Positions 53,890 to 64,000 of a stretch of 64,000 bases of DNA are shown here, piece by piece. Every line of letters starts with the position of its first letter. Positions within the stretch are counted from its first letter, which is position 1. This stretch comes from Mesorhizobium sp. M00.F.Ca.ET.216.01.1.1 (GTDB taxonomy: Bacteria; Pseudomonadota; Alphaproteobacteria; Rhizobiales; Rhizobiaceae), in assembly GCF_004010325.2 (NCBI RefSeq), contig NZ_SADR02000005.1, positions 228,625 through 292,624 of the forward strand, given 5' to 3'. The notes below the pieces were generated by a model that worked only from the letters and a program-made list of their open reading frames with translations, did not search any database and was not told the origin of the DNA. The position numbers and the translations under genes are program-made.

Positions 53890-54942
53890 ATGCATTTCAG
53901 ATCAGTCTTGAGCGGCACGCTTGCGTTGCTGCTCCTATCAAGCGGCGCCGTCCTGGCAGGCGGTACCGGGCAACCAGCAGAAAGCGGCTTTTCCTTCCAT
54001 CTGCCGACGCTCGGCATTTTCGGCGAGAAGAAGAAGCCAGAGCAGGTGCGGGTCGCGCAGCAGTCGGACGGCACCACCGCCACCGGGCTGGAGGAACAGC
54101 TTCGGCAGATGAACGGCAAGATCGAGGAGCTCAACTTCCAGGTTCTGCAGATGCAGGAGCAGATCCGCAAGCAGCAGGAAGATAACGAGTTCCGCTTCCA
54201 GCAACTGGAAGGCGGTTCGCAGGGCGGACAGCAGCCGGCCGAACAGAAGAAGTCGGACGCCAGCACAAATACCGACAGCAGCGTTGCCGAGGTGCCGGCG
54301 AGGCAAGCGCCGGCCAACGCGGGCACGCCGCCGGCCAGCGGCCAGGAGGTCATCGTCGAATCGCCAACGGGCGATCCCGGCAGGGTGGTGCCTGGCACGC
54401 CGCCCAAGACATTCGGCACCATCACCGTAGATAAGAACGGCAATGTGGTTGAGGCCGACGGCAACACCCAGGCGACGGCACCGGCACAAGACACGGCGCC
54501 GGCCACCGCCAAGACCAGCAAATCCGATGGCACGGTGGTCGCGGCACTGCCCGCCACCAACGATCCGGAAGAGCTTTACCGCAATTCCTACCAGTTCATC
54601 CTGTCGGGCGACTACAGCACCGCCGAACAGGGCTTTCGCGACCACATCGCCCGCTTCCCCAAGGATGCCAAGGCGGCGGACGCGCATTACTGGCTGGGTG
54701 AGTCGCTGCTTGGCCAGCAGAAATACCGCGACGCGGCCGAGACCTTCCTCGCTGCCAGCAAGGACTACCCGAAGGCCAAGAAGGCCCCCGACATGCTGCT
54801 GAAGCTCGGCGTGTCGCTGGTCGGATTGAAGCAGCGCGATGTAGCCTGTGCCACCTTCAGCGAGATCGGCAAGCGCTATCCCGACATTTCCGGCGCGCTC
54901 AAGGAACGCGTCAAGCAGGAAAGGGCGCTCGCGGCGTGCTGA
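53890..54942 (+). CDS. cpoB: Tol-Pal cell division coordinator CpoB (YbgF)
   Basis: The 350-residue exported protein has a signal peptide (LSGTLALLLLSSGAVLAG), a trimer-forming coiled coil (about residues 55-100, LEEQLRQMNGKIEELNFQVL), a low-complexity Ala/Thr/Gln-rich linker, and C-terminal TPR repeats (about 220-345, LYRNSYQFILSGDYSTAEQG). CpoB couples the Tol machine and peptidoglycan synthesis at division. The gene is separated from pal by a terminator, so it has its own promoter, and its end overlaps tilS. Confidence 0.93.
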   Translation: MHFRSVLSGTLALLLLSSGAVLAGGTGQPAESGFSFHLPTLGIFGEKKKPEQVRVAQQSDGTTATGLEEQLRQMNGKIEELNFQVLQMQEQIRKQQEDNEFRFQQLEGGSQGGQQPAEQKKSDASTNTDSSVAEVPARQAPANAGTPPASGQEVIVESPTGDPGRVVPGTPPKTFGTITVDKNGNVVEADGNTQATAPAQDTAPATAKTSKSDGTVVAALPATNDPEELYRNSYQFILSGDYSTAEQGFRDHIARFPKDAKAADAHYWLGESLLGQQKYRDAAETFLAASKDYPKAKKAPDMLLKLGVSLVGLKQRDVACATFSEIGKRYPDISGALKERVKQERALAAC

Positions 54943-56294
54943 CGCTCGACACCAAGCCTGACCTTCCGGAACGCCTTTTTTCGCAGATCGACTTTACCAA
55001 CGGCGCTGTTGCAGCCGTGTCCGGCGGCAGCGACTCGACCGCCCTTCTCCTTCTCCTCAAAGACCATCTCGATCGTACCGCACCTGCTGCGAAGCTATTG
55101 GCGGTGACGGTCGATCACGGTTTGCGACCGAGCTCGGCTGCGGAAGCGCGAGCCGTTGCCGGGCTTTGCGCGGGACGCGGCATTACGCACCGCATCCTTG
55201 CCTGGTCCGGCCCAAAGCCGTCGACCGGCCTGCCCGCCGCCGCACGCGAGGCGCGCTACGGGCTGCTGGCCAAGGCTGCGCGAGCCGAAGGCATTGGCCT
55301 GATCCTGACCGGCCATACTGCCGACGATCAGGCGGAAACGGTGCTGATGCGGCAGGCCCGCGATGAGGGCCGAGGCCTTGCCGGCATGGCGCTGGCCACC
55401 CTTTACGAATGGCGGACCTGGATCGTCAGACCGCTGCTCGGCATGCGGCGTGCGGCGCTGCGCAATTTCCTGCAGCGCGAAAACGTCGGCTGGGCCGAGG
55501 ACCCGACCAATGTCGATGAGCATTTCGAGCGGCCGCGCATCCGTGCGATGCTTGCCGGCGAAGGCGGCGTGCCGCGTTTTGCCGAGGCAATTACCTTGGC
55601 CGGGCGGGCTGCTAAGGAGCGCGAACTGCTGGGACACCGCGCGGCTGCATTGGTGCGCAGCTTCGCCAGCAGGCCAGCCACTGGTCTCGTTCGCCTCGAT
55701 CGCGAGTTTGCGACATCGGGCGACGACCGGGCTGCGGTCTACGCACTGCGCATCCTGCTGGCGGCCACTGGCGGCATTTCCTTCTTGCCCGACGAGGCGT
55801 GCAGCGAAGCGCTGTTCGTCCGTCTGAAGGGTGGGCCACTTTGCGCTACATTGTCGCGGACGGTAATCGACGCGCGGCGCGCCGGCATCTTCCTGCGCCG
55901 CGAATTTCGCAACCTGCCCCCCGCTCAGCCGGCGGCAGGCACCGCCCTCTGGGACGGCCGCCGGCGGATCACATTGGGCGACAAATCCCGTGCATTGTTG
56001 ATCGCGCCACTCGGTTCGGCTGCGGCCGCCAAGCGAGCAATTGCCGAAGACGGCACGCCGCCAAGCCTTGTCCGTGCCGCTTTGGCGGCTGAACCGGCGC
56101 TATGGCGCGGGGACGAATGCCTCGGTTTGCCGCAGGAGACCCAGGCGTCGGCGGCGCTCGCCGCCTGCCCGGTCGTTGCACCCTTCGCCCGCTTCCTGCC
56201 GTCCTTCGACCTGGCGCCGGCCGATGCTGTCGCCAGGCTGGTCGGCGCACTGCCTGCACCAGCCCTGCCTTTCGGCGGCCACAGTGCTGGCTAA
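54936..56294 (+). CDS. tilS: tRNA(Ile)-lysidine synthase TilS
   Basis: The 452-residue protein has the PP-loop SGGSDS at residues 29-34 near its start and the HTADDQAETVLMR motif. It adds lysine to C34 of the CAU-anticodon tRNA-Ile so that it reads AUA. It starts with GTG at 54936, overlapping the end of cpoB by seven bases. The C-terminal part is diverse, as usual for alphaproteobacterial TilS. Confidence 0.93.
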   Translation: MLTLDTKPDLPERLFSQIDFTNGAVAAVSGGSDSTALLLLLKDHLDRTAPAAKLLAVTVDHGLRPSSAAEARAVAGLCAGRGITHRILAWSGPKPSTGLPAAAREARYGLLAKAARAEGIGLILTGHTADDQAETVLMRQARDEGRGLAGMALATLYEWRTWIVRPLLGMRRAALRNFLQRENVGWAEDPTNVDEHFERPRIRAMLAGEGGVPRFAEAITLAGRAAKERELLGHRAAALVRSFASRPATGLVRLDREFATSGDDRAAVYALRILLAATGGISFLPDEACSEALFVRLKGGPLCATLSRTVIDARRAGIFLRREFRNLPPAQPAAGTALWDGRRRITLGDKSRALLIAPLGSAAAAKRAIAEDGTPPSLVRAALAAEPALWRGDECLGLPQETQASAALAACPVVAPFARFLPSFDLAPADAVARLVGALPAPALPFGGHSAG

Positions 56295-56417
56295 TGGTGG
56301 TCGAAAGCTTAACCGAGACGTGCTGTTATGCTTGGCAAGGGGAGGCGCCCTCCCTATGTTAGGCCTAAGCTTCTTCTCATCATGCGTGTCCGCGTGCGGG
56401 CGCTAACGGGACAACAG

Positions 56418-58346
<1,929 letters not shown>

Positions 58347-58414
58347 AGGAGCGGTCCGCGAAGCACCGGGTACCCATCCGTCCGGGAACCGGCCGAACAG
58401 GATGAAACATGAAG

Positions 58415-58443
58415 ACGCCGCGGTTTGAGCGGCGGCGTTTTTG
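58415..58443 (+). terminator. Rho-independent terminator after ftsH
   Basis: ACGCCGC (58415-58421) pairs with GCGGCGT (58432-58438), followed by a T tract. Confidence 0.8.
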
Positions 58444-58740
58444 TTGTAGCCTGACCCATCTCGATGGCGCGAAGCAAATCGCCGATCTCGGCGCCGCCTC
58501 TCATCGACCTGCCGGGCAGGCCTGCGCTATGGCTTCGGGGGTTCGTCACTTCAATCGACAAATCATTGTCTATGGCTCGCCCTCGGCGGGCTTCTCACCT
58601 CCCCGTATAGTGACACCGTTTTTCACCGGGAGAAGAGGGCTGGCCGCGACGCTGGCTCCAGCCTCGGAGCGGCCCAGGGGGGAACTGTATATTCGATAGC
58701 CCTGTTGAAGAAGGCGAGGACTGCCGTGATGCCGGCGACG
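58444..58740. other. Intergenic region with no recognised gene
   Basis: Almost 300 bases between the ftsH terminator and the terminator of the minus-strand gene. It has short GC-rich inverted repeats (for example CGCCCTCGGCGGGC near 58580) but no convincing reading frame, promoter or RNA. Confidence 0.4.
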
Positions 58741-58771
58741 AAAAAGCCCGCGAACCTTGCGGCTCGCGGGC
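58741..58771 (-). terminator. Terminator of the repeat-protein gene
   Basis: GCCCGCGA at 58746-58753 and TCGCGGGC at 58764-58771 form a stem; on the minus strand it ends in a T tract (AAAAA at 58741-58745 on the plus strand). Confidence 0.85.
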
Positions 58772-58824
58772 CTCCTGCCTTCAGATATTGTCCAGCGATT
58801 GGCGTTTTCTGATATTGGCGCCGA

Positions 58825-59823
58825 TCAGCTCTTCAGCTTGGCATTGCAGAGGCTGTAGAAGCCGCCGCCTTTCTGGATCCACTTGAGGCCGCCCAGCGCG
58901 TTGGCGTCCTTGTTGGCATAGTATTGTTCGAGGCAGGTGTGCATGCGGCCCTTGGCCGGGGTCTCGGTGGCAAACTTCTTGGAGATCGCCGTCGGGAATG
59001 TCACGCCCTTGGGCGCGGCAACGGTCGGTGCTGCGGGATCGCCGGTGTATTTTGCCTCATCGGGAGCCGGCACGGTGTCGTCATCGGATGCGGCGGCGCC
59101 ACATTCGCTCTTGCGGAAGTCGTTCCACTTCATGCCGTTCAGCGTGTTAGCGGTCTTGGCGGCCTGATACTTGGCGCTGCAATCAGCCATGCTCAGGCCC
59201 TTGCCGGCATCGGGTGCTTTGGTCGTCGCCGTGGCGGGTTGCGCCGCGGCCGCAGCGCCCGCGGCGCATTGGGTCTTGCGGAAGTCGTTCCATTTCATGC
59301 CGTTGAGGGTGCCTGCGGCCTTGGCAGCCTGGTACTTGGTGCTGCATTCTTTCGCCGTCAGGCCCGTGCCGTCGGCGGTGGCCGCTGCCGCGTTGGTCGT
59401 CGCGGCGGGTTGCGCCGCGGCCGCAGCGCCCGCGGCGCATTGGGTCTTGCGGAAGTCGTTCCATTTCATGCCGTTGAGGGTGCCGGCGGCCTTGGCAGCC
59501 TGGTATTTGGTGCTGCATTCCTTCGCCGTCAGACCCGGCGCCGTATCGTCGGCAGCAGCCTTGGTGGTGTCGGCCGTGGCGGCGTCGGTCGCCTTTGCCG
59601 CCTTCTTGGCTGGCTTTGTATCGTCCGTGGTGGTCGCGGCCGCAGCGGTGCCGCATTCAGCCTTGCGGAACTGGTTCCAGGTCTGTCCCGCCAGCGTCCC
59701 GGCATCTTTGGCCGCGTTGTATTTGGTACTACATTCGGCCATGGTCAGTGCGTTGGCTGGCGCTACCAGAAACAAGGTCATGACGGCAAGGCCCGTCAAA
59801 GTGGCTATTCGATTGATGAGCAT
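58825..59823 (-). CDS. Secreted cysteine-bracketed repeat protein of unknown function
   Basis: The 332-residue protein has a signal peptide (TGLAVMTLFLVAPANA, cleavage about residue 25) followed by four copies of a motif that starts ECSTKYQAAKAAGTLNGMKW and ends FRKTQC: two cysteines 26 residues apart bracketing a helical stretch with Trp. A fifth, divergent copy ends the protein (CLEQYYANKDANALGGLKWI to LC). Copies are joined by Ala/Thr/Pro-rich linkers. Two central copies are nearly identical with a 57-residue unit. Each cysteine pair could form a disulfide in the periplasm. It stands on the minus strand between ftsH and glmM. I do not recognise the family; SH3-like or PsiF-type repeats look different. 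Confidence 0.82.
   Translation of the reverse strand: MLINRIATLTGLAVMTLFLVAPANALTMAECSTKYNAAKDAGTLAGQTWNQFRKAECGTAAAATTTDDTKPAKKAAKATDAATADTTKAAADDTAPGLTAKECSTKYQAAKAAGTLNGMKWNDFRKTQCAAGAAAAAQPAATTNAAAATADGTGLTAKECSTKYQAAKAAGTLNGMKWNDFRKTQCAAGAAAAAQPATATTKAPDAGKGLSMADCSAKYQAAKTANTLNGMKWNDFRKSECGAAASDDDTVPAPDEAKYTGDPAAPTVAAPKGVTFPTAISKKFATETPAKGRMHTCLEQYYANKDANALGGLKWIQKGGGFYSLCNAKLKS
59234..59532. repeat. Tandem 171-base direct repeat inside the repeat-protein gene
   Basis: The segment from 59234 recurs at 59405 with an exact 171-base offset (57 codons), almost identical for about 128 bases. It reflects recent internal duplication or gene conversion, and copy number could vary between strains. 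Confidence 0.85.
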
Positions 59824-60195
59824 GGCGTTTCTCCGTTGCTGCCGACCACAGGATGGCTTTTTGCAGATTAATAGCTCTCAACGAGCGGTTGCACCAGACA
59901 CTAACTGACGTGTATACCGTCGGAAAATGCTTTCCTGCTGACAAGGTGATGAAATCGTTGCGGTCTACTGCCCCTGAAGCAAGATTTGCCGGAGCAACCT
60001 GCGCCGGGCGGGCCGCCGTAACTGGCATGTTTGCCACAAGACGGGACGGGATGACGGACCGTCGAATCAGCAGGGTTGCCTGCAACAATGATTTTCTAAG
60101 GATTGGTAACATAAGATCATACATTGTGATGATTGGAAGCAGCCGAATTTGTGGCATTACGGGCCGCTGAAAAACCGACGGGGATTCTGGCAAGC
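59824..60195. other. Intergenic region between the repeat-protein gene and glmM
   Basis: These 372 bases should hold divergent promoters for the minus-strand repeat protein and for glmM. I see no conserved gene. The glmM frame is open back to 60133 without family similarity. A GACGTGTATACCGTC inverted repeat lies near 59906-59920. Confidence 0.45.
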
Positions 60196-61548
<1,353 letters not shown>

Positions 61549-61584
61549 CTCCTCGGCTTCCGACCCTATCGTTTCGACAATTGC

Positions 61585-61610
61585 AAAGCCCGCCGGAAGG
61601 CGGGCTTTTT
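61585..61610 (+). terminator. Rho-independent terminator after glmM
   Basis: AAAGCCCGCC (61585-61594) pairs with GGCGGGCTTT (61599-61608), four-base loop, then Ts. Confidence 0.92.
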
Positions 61611-61690
61611 GTCTGGTCACAAAGCAACCGGTGCTTCAGGCAGACAGGCCCAATTCTAAAATTCTATAGATTCGTGGTTAATCAATACGG

Positions 61691-61705
61691 TTAAACGCGT
61701 TTTAA
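61691..61705. promoter_or_regulatory. CtrA-type box upstream of the first outer-membrane protein gene
   Basis: TTAA-N7-TTAA followed by C (61691-61694, 61702-61705, spacer ACGCGTT) lies about 82 bases before the start codon, with a CATTAT -10 candidate at 61717-61722. Confidence 0.68.
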
Positions 61706-61787
61706 CCTTTGCAATTCATTATCCACAACTGAGGTCAATCACATTCGGGCGGATTGGACGTTCCGAGGGTTCTCAGGGGTGACAAGC

Positions 61788-62633
61788 ATGTTCAAAACAG
61801 CAAGAAAGGCTCTCTTTGCCGCGCTGCTTGCAGGAATGGCTGGGCCGGGTTTCGCTGCCGATCTCGTGGAGCCGCCCGTCATCGAGCAGGCGCCGCCGCC
61901 GGCCGTCTATGAGGAACCGGCCGCCTTTGGCGGCTGGTACATTCGCGGCGACATCGACTATCACTGGTCGAAGTTCCGTGGCGCCGACTACACCACCTAC
62001 AGTGCAACACCGCCCCAGTTTCCAGGCTCGTTCGACAGCGGCAAGCTGAAGAGCGCCTTCTCGGCCGGCGCCGGTGTCGGCTACCAGATCAACCAGCATT
62101 TCCGCGCGGATCTCACTGCGGACTGGATGAGCAAGTCCAAATTTCGCGGCTCGACCAGCGGCTTCTGCGGCATCGCGCAGACGCCTTGCGTTTCGGTCGA
62201 CACCTCGTCCTACACGGCACTTCTGCTGCTGGCCAACGCCTATGTCGACATCGGCACCTGGCACGGCGTCACGCCTTATGTCGGCGCCGGCATAGGCGGC
62301 GCCTGGGTCAAGTGGGACACGCTGCACAACAGCGACGCCGACGGGGATTTCTTCCACCGCGGCGGCAAGGGCTGGCGCTTCGCCTATGCCGCCATGGTCG
62401 GCGCTTCCTACTGCCTGACCGACCGGGTCAAGCTCGATGTCGGCTACCGCTATAGCCACATCAACGGTGGCAAGATGTTCGACTACGACTCTATCAGCAA
62501 TGTCGGTCCGGGCTACGATCGAGGCATCAACATCCATGAAGTGCGCGGCGGCCTGCGCTACCAGTTCGGCAAATCGGACTGCGTCGAGCCGGAGCCCTAT
62601 GTGCCGGAGCCGGAGCCGATCTACACGAAGTAA
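61788..62633 (+). CDS. Outer-membrane beta-barrel protein (Omp25/31-like)
   Basis: The 281-residue protein has a signal peptide (KALFAALLAGMAGPGFA, cleavage before ADLVEPP), a Pro/Glu-rich linker, then an eight-stranded barrel-type pattern: GGWYIRGDIDYHWSKF, GAGVGYQINQHFRADLTADW and a C-terminal GLRYQFG strand. It ends with a proline/glutamate-rich tail (EPEPYVPEPEPIYTK) unusual for a barrel terminus. ATG 61788 follows AGGGGTG. It resembles the porin-like major surface proteins of Brucella and Mesorhizobium. A CtrA box is upstream. Confidence 0.87.
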   Translation: MFKTARKALFAALLAGMAGPGFAADLVEPPVIEQAPPPAVYEEPAAFGGWYIRGDIDYHWSKFRGADYTTYSATPPQFPGSFDSGKLKSAFSAGAGVGYQINQHFRADLTADWMSKSKFRGSTSGFCGIAQTPCVSVDTSSYTALLLLANAYVDIGTWHGVTPYVGAGIGGAWVKWDTLHNSDADGDFFHRGGKGWRFAYAAMVGASYCLTDRVKLDVGYRYSHINGGKMFDYDSISNVGPGYDRGINIHEVRGGLRYQFGKSDCVEPEPYVPEPEPIYTK

Positions 62634-62658
62634 CCGCTTCGAAATCCAAGAATGCGCG

Positions 62659-62687
62659 AACCGCCCGGCCCTTGCCGGGCGGTTTTT
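62659..62687 (+). terminator. Rho-independent terminator after the first outer-membrane gene
   Basis: AACCGCCCGGC (62659-62669) and GCCGGGCGGTT (62674-62684) form an 11-base-pair stem with a T tract. Confidence 0.92.
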
Positions 62688-62758
62688 CTTTTGAATTTTC
62701 CTTGGATTGCGCTGGGTGAAACCTATTAGAAATCAATTTTGCTAACGCTCTGTTATCC

Positions 62759-62773
62759 TTAACCGGCACTTAA
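62759..62773. promoter_or_regulatory. CtrA-type box upstream of the second outer-membrane protein gene
   Basis: TTAA-N7-TTAA followed by C (62759-62762, 62770-62773, spacer CCGGCAC), with a TAACAAT -10 candidate at 62784-62790. A third TTAA follows at 62783. Confidence 0.68.
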
Positions 62774-62854
62774 CCACTATGGTTAACAATGCTCTCTGAA
62801 ACGGCAGCTCTGCTCGCGATTTGCGACTGGCGCCAAGTTCGGGAGCCGGGGACC

Positions 62855-63604
62855 ATGATACTCAAATCGCGTACAGCGCTGGCACTTGCCGCAATCGTTC
62901 TGATGCCAGCAACGCAGGCGCTGGCGGCTGACTACGAGCCGCCGATCTACGTCGACCAGGCGCCGGATTACGTGCCGGTCGAGGTCGGCTCGGGATGGTA
63001 CCTGCGCGGCGATGTCGCTTACTTGCCGGAAAAGAGCTTCAAGAATGTGGACTTCGCTTTCAATCCTGCGAGTTATGATGAAAACGAGGACCCGGTCTTT
63101 GCCAGTATCGGCTTCGGCTATCATCTGAACGATTACCTTCGGGCCGAAGTGAATCTCGGTTACCTGCCAGGCAACAAGATTTCTGTTGGCTTCGACGATG
63201 GCACTATCGCTGCTTCCTCAAGCTTGAAAAACTACGCCTGGACCGGAATGGTAAATGGATATGTCGACCTGGGAACCTATGTCGGCTTCACGCCCTATGT
63301 CGGCGCCGGTGTCGGCTTCTTTCGAAGCAAACGCAGCCTTTCGGCCAGCTATTTCAGCGATGACGGCGACGACACAAACGATTTTGTCCTGCATGACAAC
63401 AAGACCCAATACTCCTTTGCATATTCGCTGAATGCCGGCCTTGCTTACCAGGTGTCCAAGAACGTTCTGGTTGATCTCGGCTACCAGTACCTGTCTGCGC
63501 CGGACGCCGAATATCAAACCATCGCTGACCTGGATGACTTTCCGATCCGCAAAGGGATCAGCAATCATCAAGTTAAGCTCGGGCTGCGCTACGACCTCTG
63601 GTAG
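62855..63604 (+). CDS. Outer-membrane beta-barrel protein (Omp25/31-like), second copy
   Basis: The 249-residue protein has a signal peptide (ALALAAIVLMPATQALA, cleavage before ADYEPP), then barrel strands: GSGWYLRGDVAYLPEK, IGFGYHLNDYLRAEVNLGYL, FTPYVGAGVGFF and a closing KLGLRYDLW with terminal aromatic residue, the usual outer-membrane insertion signal. It shares the plan and short motifs with the gene before it (WYLRGD/WYIRGD, TPYVGAGVG). ATG 62855 gives the signal peptide; the frame is open to 62789. Confidence 0.87.
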   Translation: MILKSRTALALAAIVLMPATQALAADYEPPIYVDQAPDYVPVEVGSGWYLRGDVAYLPEKSFKNVDFAFNPASYDENEDPVFASIGFGYHLNDYLRAEVNLGYLPGNKISVGFDDGTIAASSSLKNYAWTGMVNGYVDLGTYVGFTPYVGAGVGFFRSKRSLSASYFSDDGDDTNDFVLHDNKTQYSFAYSLNAGLAYQVSKNVLVDLGYQYLSAPDAEYQTIADLDDFPIRKGISNHQVKLGLRYDLW

Positions 63605-63627
63605 GCAGGGCGAAAGCAGAAGAATCG

Positions 63628-63658
63628 AAACGGCGGATTCCGGATCCGCCGTTTGCGT
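63628..63658 (+). terminator. Terminator-like hairpin after the second outer-membrane gene
   Basis: AAACGGCGGAT (63628-63638) and ATCCGCCGTTT (63644-63654) form a perfect 11-base-pair stem; the T tract is interrupted (GCGTTTT). Confidence 0.75.
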
Positions 63659-63703
63659 TTTATGCGCCCCTTGGCCTTTTGGCCGCAGCCGGCTAGCGCA
63701 TGG

Positions 63704-63795
63704 CCCTGAGCCTTCGGTTCGGAATGCGCAAAATCAAAGTCACGCAGTGCCTTTATGCATCCAAGGAGGACGCGCGGCGCTGCAGTATCCTGCCA
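63704..63795 (-). repeat. Mosaic intergenic repeat, reverse orientation
   Basis: GCCTTCGGTTCGGAATGCGC and GACGCGCGGCGCTGCAG recall the copies near 29722 and 19907 in reverse. The segment lies just before the transposase fragment. Confidence 0.55.
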
Positions 63796-63823
63796 GCGAC
63801 AAAAACAGGGCTCCGAATCCAGG

Positions 63824-64000
63824 TTAACGGCGGAGCTCGCCGAGGATTGCGGCGAGGTAGTCGGCGCTCCACCCGGCCTTTTTGCGTCTGAGTTTGATGG
63901 AGTGCTTATCGCTGACGGTACGGACCAGGTTGATGGCGAAATGGCGCACGATGGCCATGTTGAGGGCGCCGTGGCCTTTTCTGAGCCGCGATTGGTCGTC
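63824..64000 (-). mobile_element. ISAs1-like transposase, C-terminal end (truncated by window edge)
   Basis: Reading the minus strand from the window edge, 58 codons end at a TAA at 63824-63826. The residues (SRLRKGHGALNMAIVRHFAI, then KLRRKKAGWSADYLAAIL) match the C-terminal end of ISAs1-family DDE transposases. The rest of the element lies beyond 64000. CAGGGCTCCGAATCC near 63806 could be the terminal inverted repeat, but the other end is needed to confirm. Confidence 0.7.

Noticed and set aside
59234..59532. CRISPR-like direct repeats
   Set aside because: The period is 171 bases, in frame within a gene, with protein-level conservation; no short repeat-spacer pattern.

Overview
The window looks like core chromosome of an alphaproteobacterium of the Rhizobiales, most likely Mesorhizobium or a close relative. 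The reasons are the high G+C, the Liv-type transporter with a small extra membrane protein, the rhizobial form of pyruvate carboxylase, GapR and RcdA homologues, a 6S RNA beside the 5-formyltetrahydrofolate cyclo-ligase gene, CtrA-type TTAA-N7-TTAA boxes, and a short mosaic palindromic repeat with GCGCATGATC and CCGAAAATCG arms scattered between genes. The species call is inference; no rRNA or tRNA gene was seen.

Layout. 1-2.6 kb: end of a 4-hydroxyproline catabolic cluster (deaminase end, FAD dehydrogenase, epimerase). 3.0-9.0 kb: branched-chain amino acid ABC transporter livHMGF, a small membrane protein and the binding protein, closed by a strong terminator. 9.3-12.7 kb: pyruvate carboxylase. 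12.9-18 kb: gapR-like gene, arsC, msrB, and a minus-strand MoxR ATPase / acetyltransferase / VWA protein cluster. 18-19 kb: 6S RNA and cyclo-ligase. 19-31 kb: housekeeping and stress genes (ymdB-like, terC, two SRPBCC proteins facing an ArsR regulator, yebC, a Rdx-fold protein, TetR facing a DUF1772 protein, rpmE, an ABC exporter, an M32 carboxypeptidase), then a frameshifted DUF1304 gene and a tandem duplication of a small exported protein, one copy frameshifted. 31-36 kb: MotA/ExbB-like plus OmpA-like stator pair, hemolysin-III protein, suhB, efp. 36-43 kb: assorted metabolic and transport genes with divergent LysR and Lrp regulators.

43.4-61.5 kb is the conserved alphaproteobacterial chain ruvC-ruvA-ruvB-ybgC-tolQRAB-pal-cpoB-tilS-ftsH-glmM, preceded by rcdA. 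It is interrupted by a VapBC-like toxin-antitoxin pair between ruvC and ruvA, a metallophosphoesterase (probably frameshifted at its Tat signal) between ruvB and ybgC, and a secreted cysteine-bracketed repeat protein between ftsH and glmM. 61.7-63.6 kb holds two outer-membrane beta-barrel genes. The window ends in an ISAs1-like transposase fragment.

The most interesting signal is regulatory. Perfect TTAA-N7-TTAA boxes, the binding pattern of the cell-cycle regulator CtrA, precede rcdA, both outer-membrane protein genes, and a 100-nt intergenic segment that folds as three hairpins ending in a rho-independent terminator with two anti-Shine-Dalgarno motifs, a probable small RNA. Near-consensus boxes precede tolQ and pal. 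This suggests that the envelope genes here, the CtrA-degradation adaptor and a small RNA share CtrA control. Three independent single-base frameshifts (DUF1304, the small exported protein, the metallophosphoesterase) mean either genuine decay or imperfect sequence.
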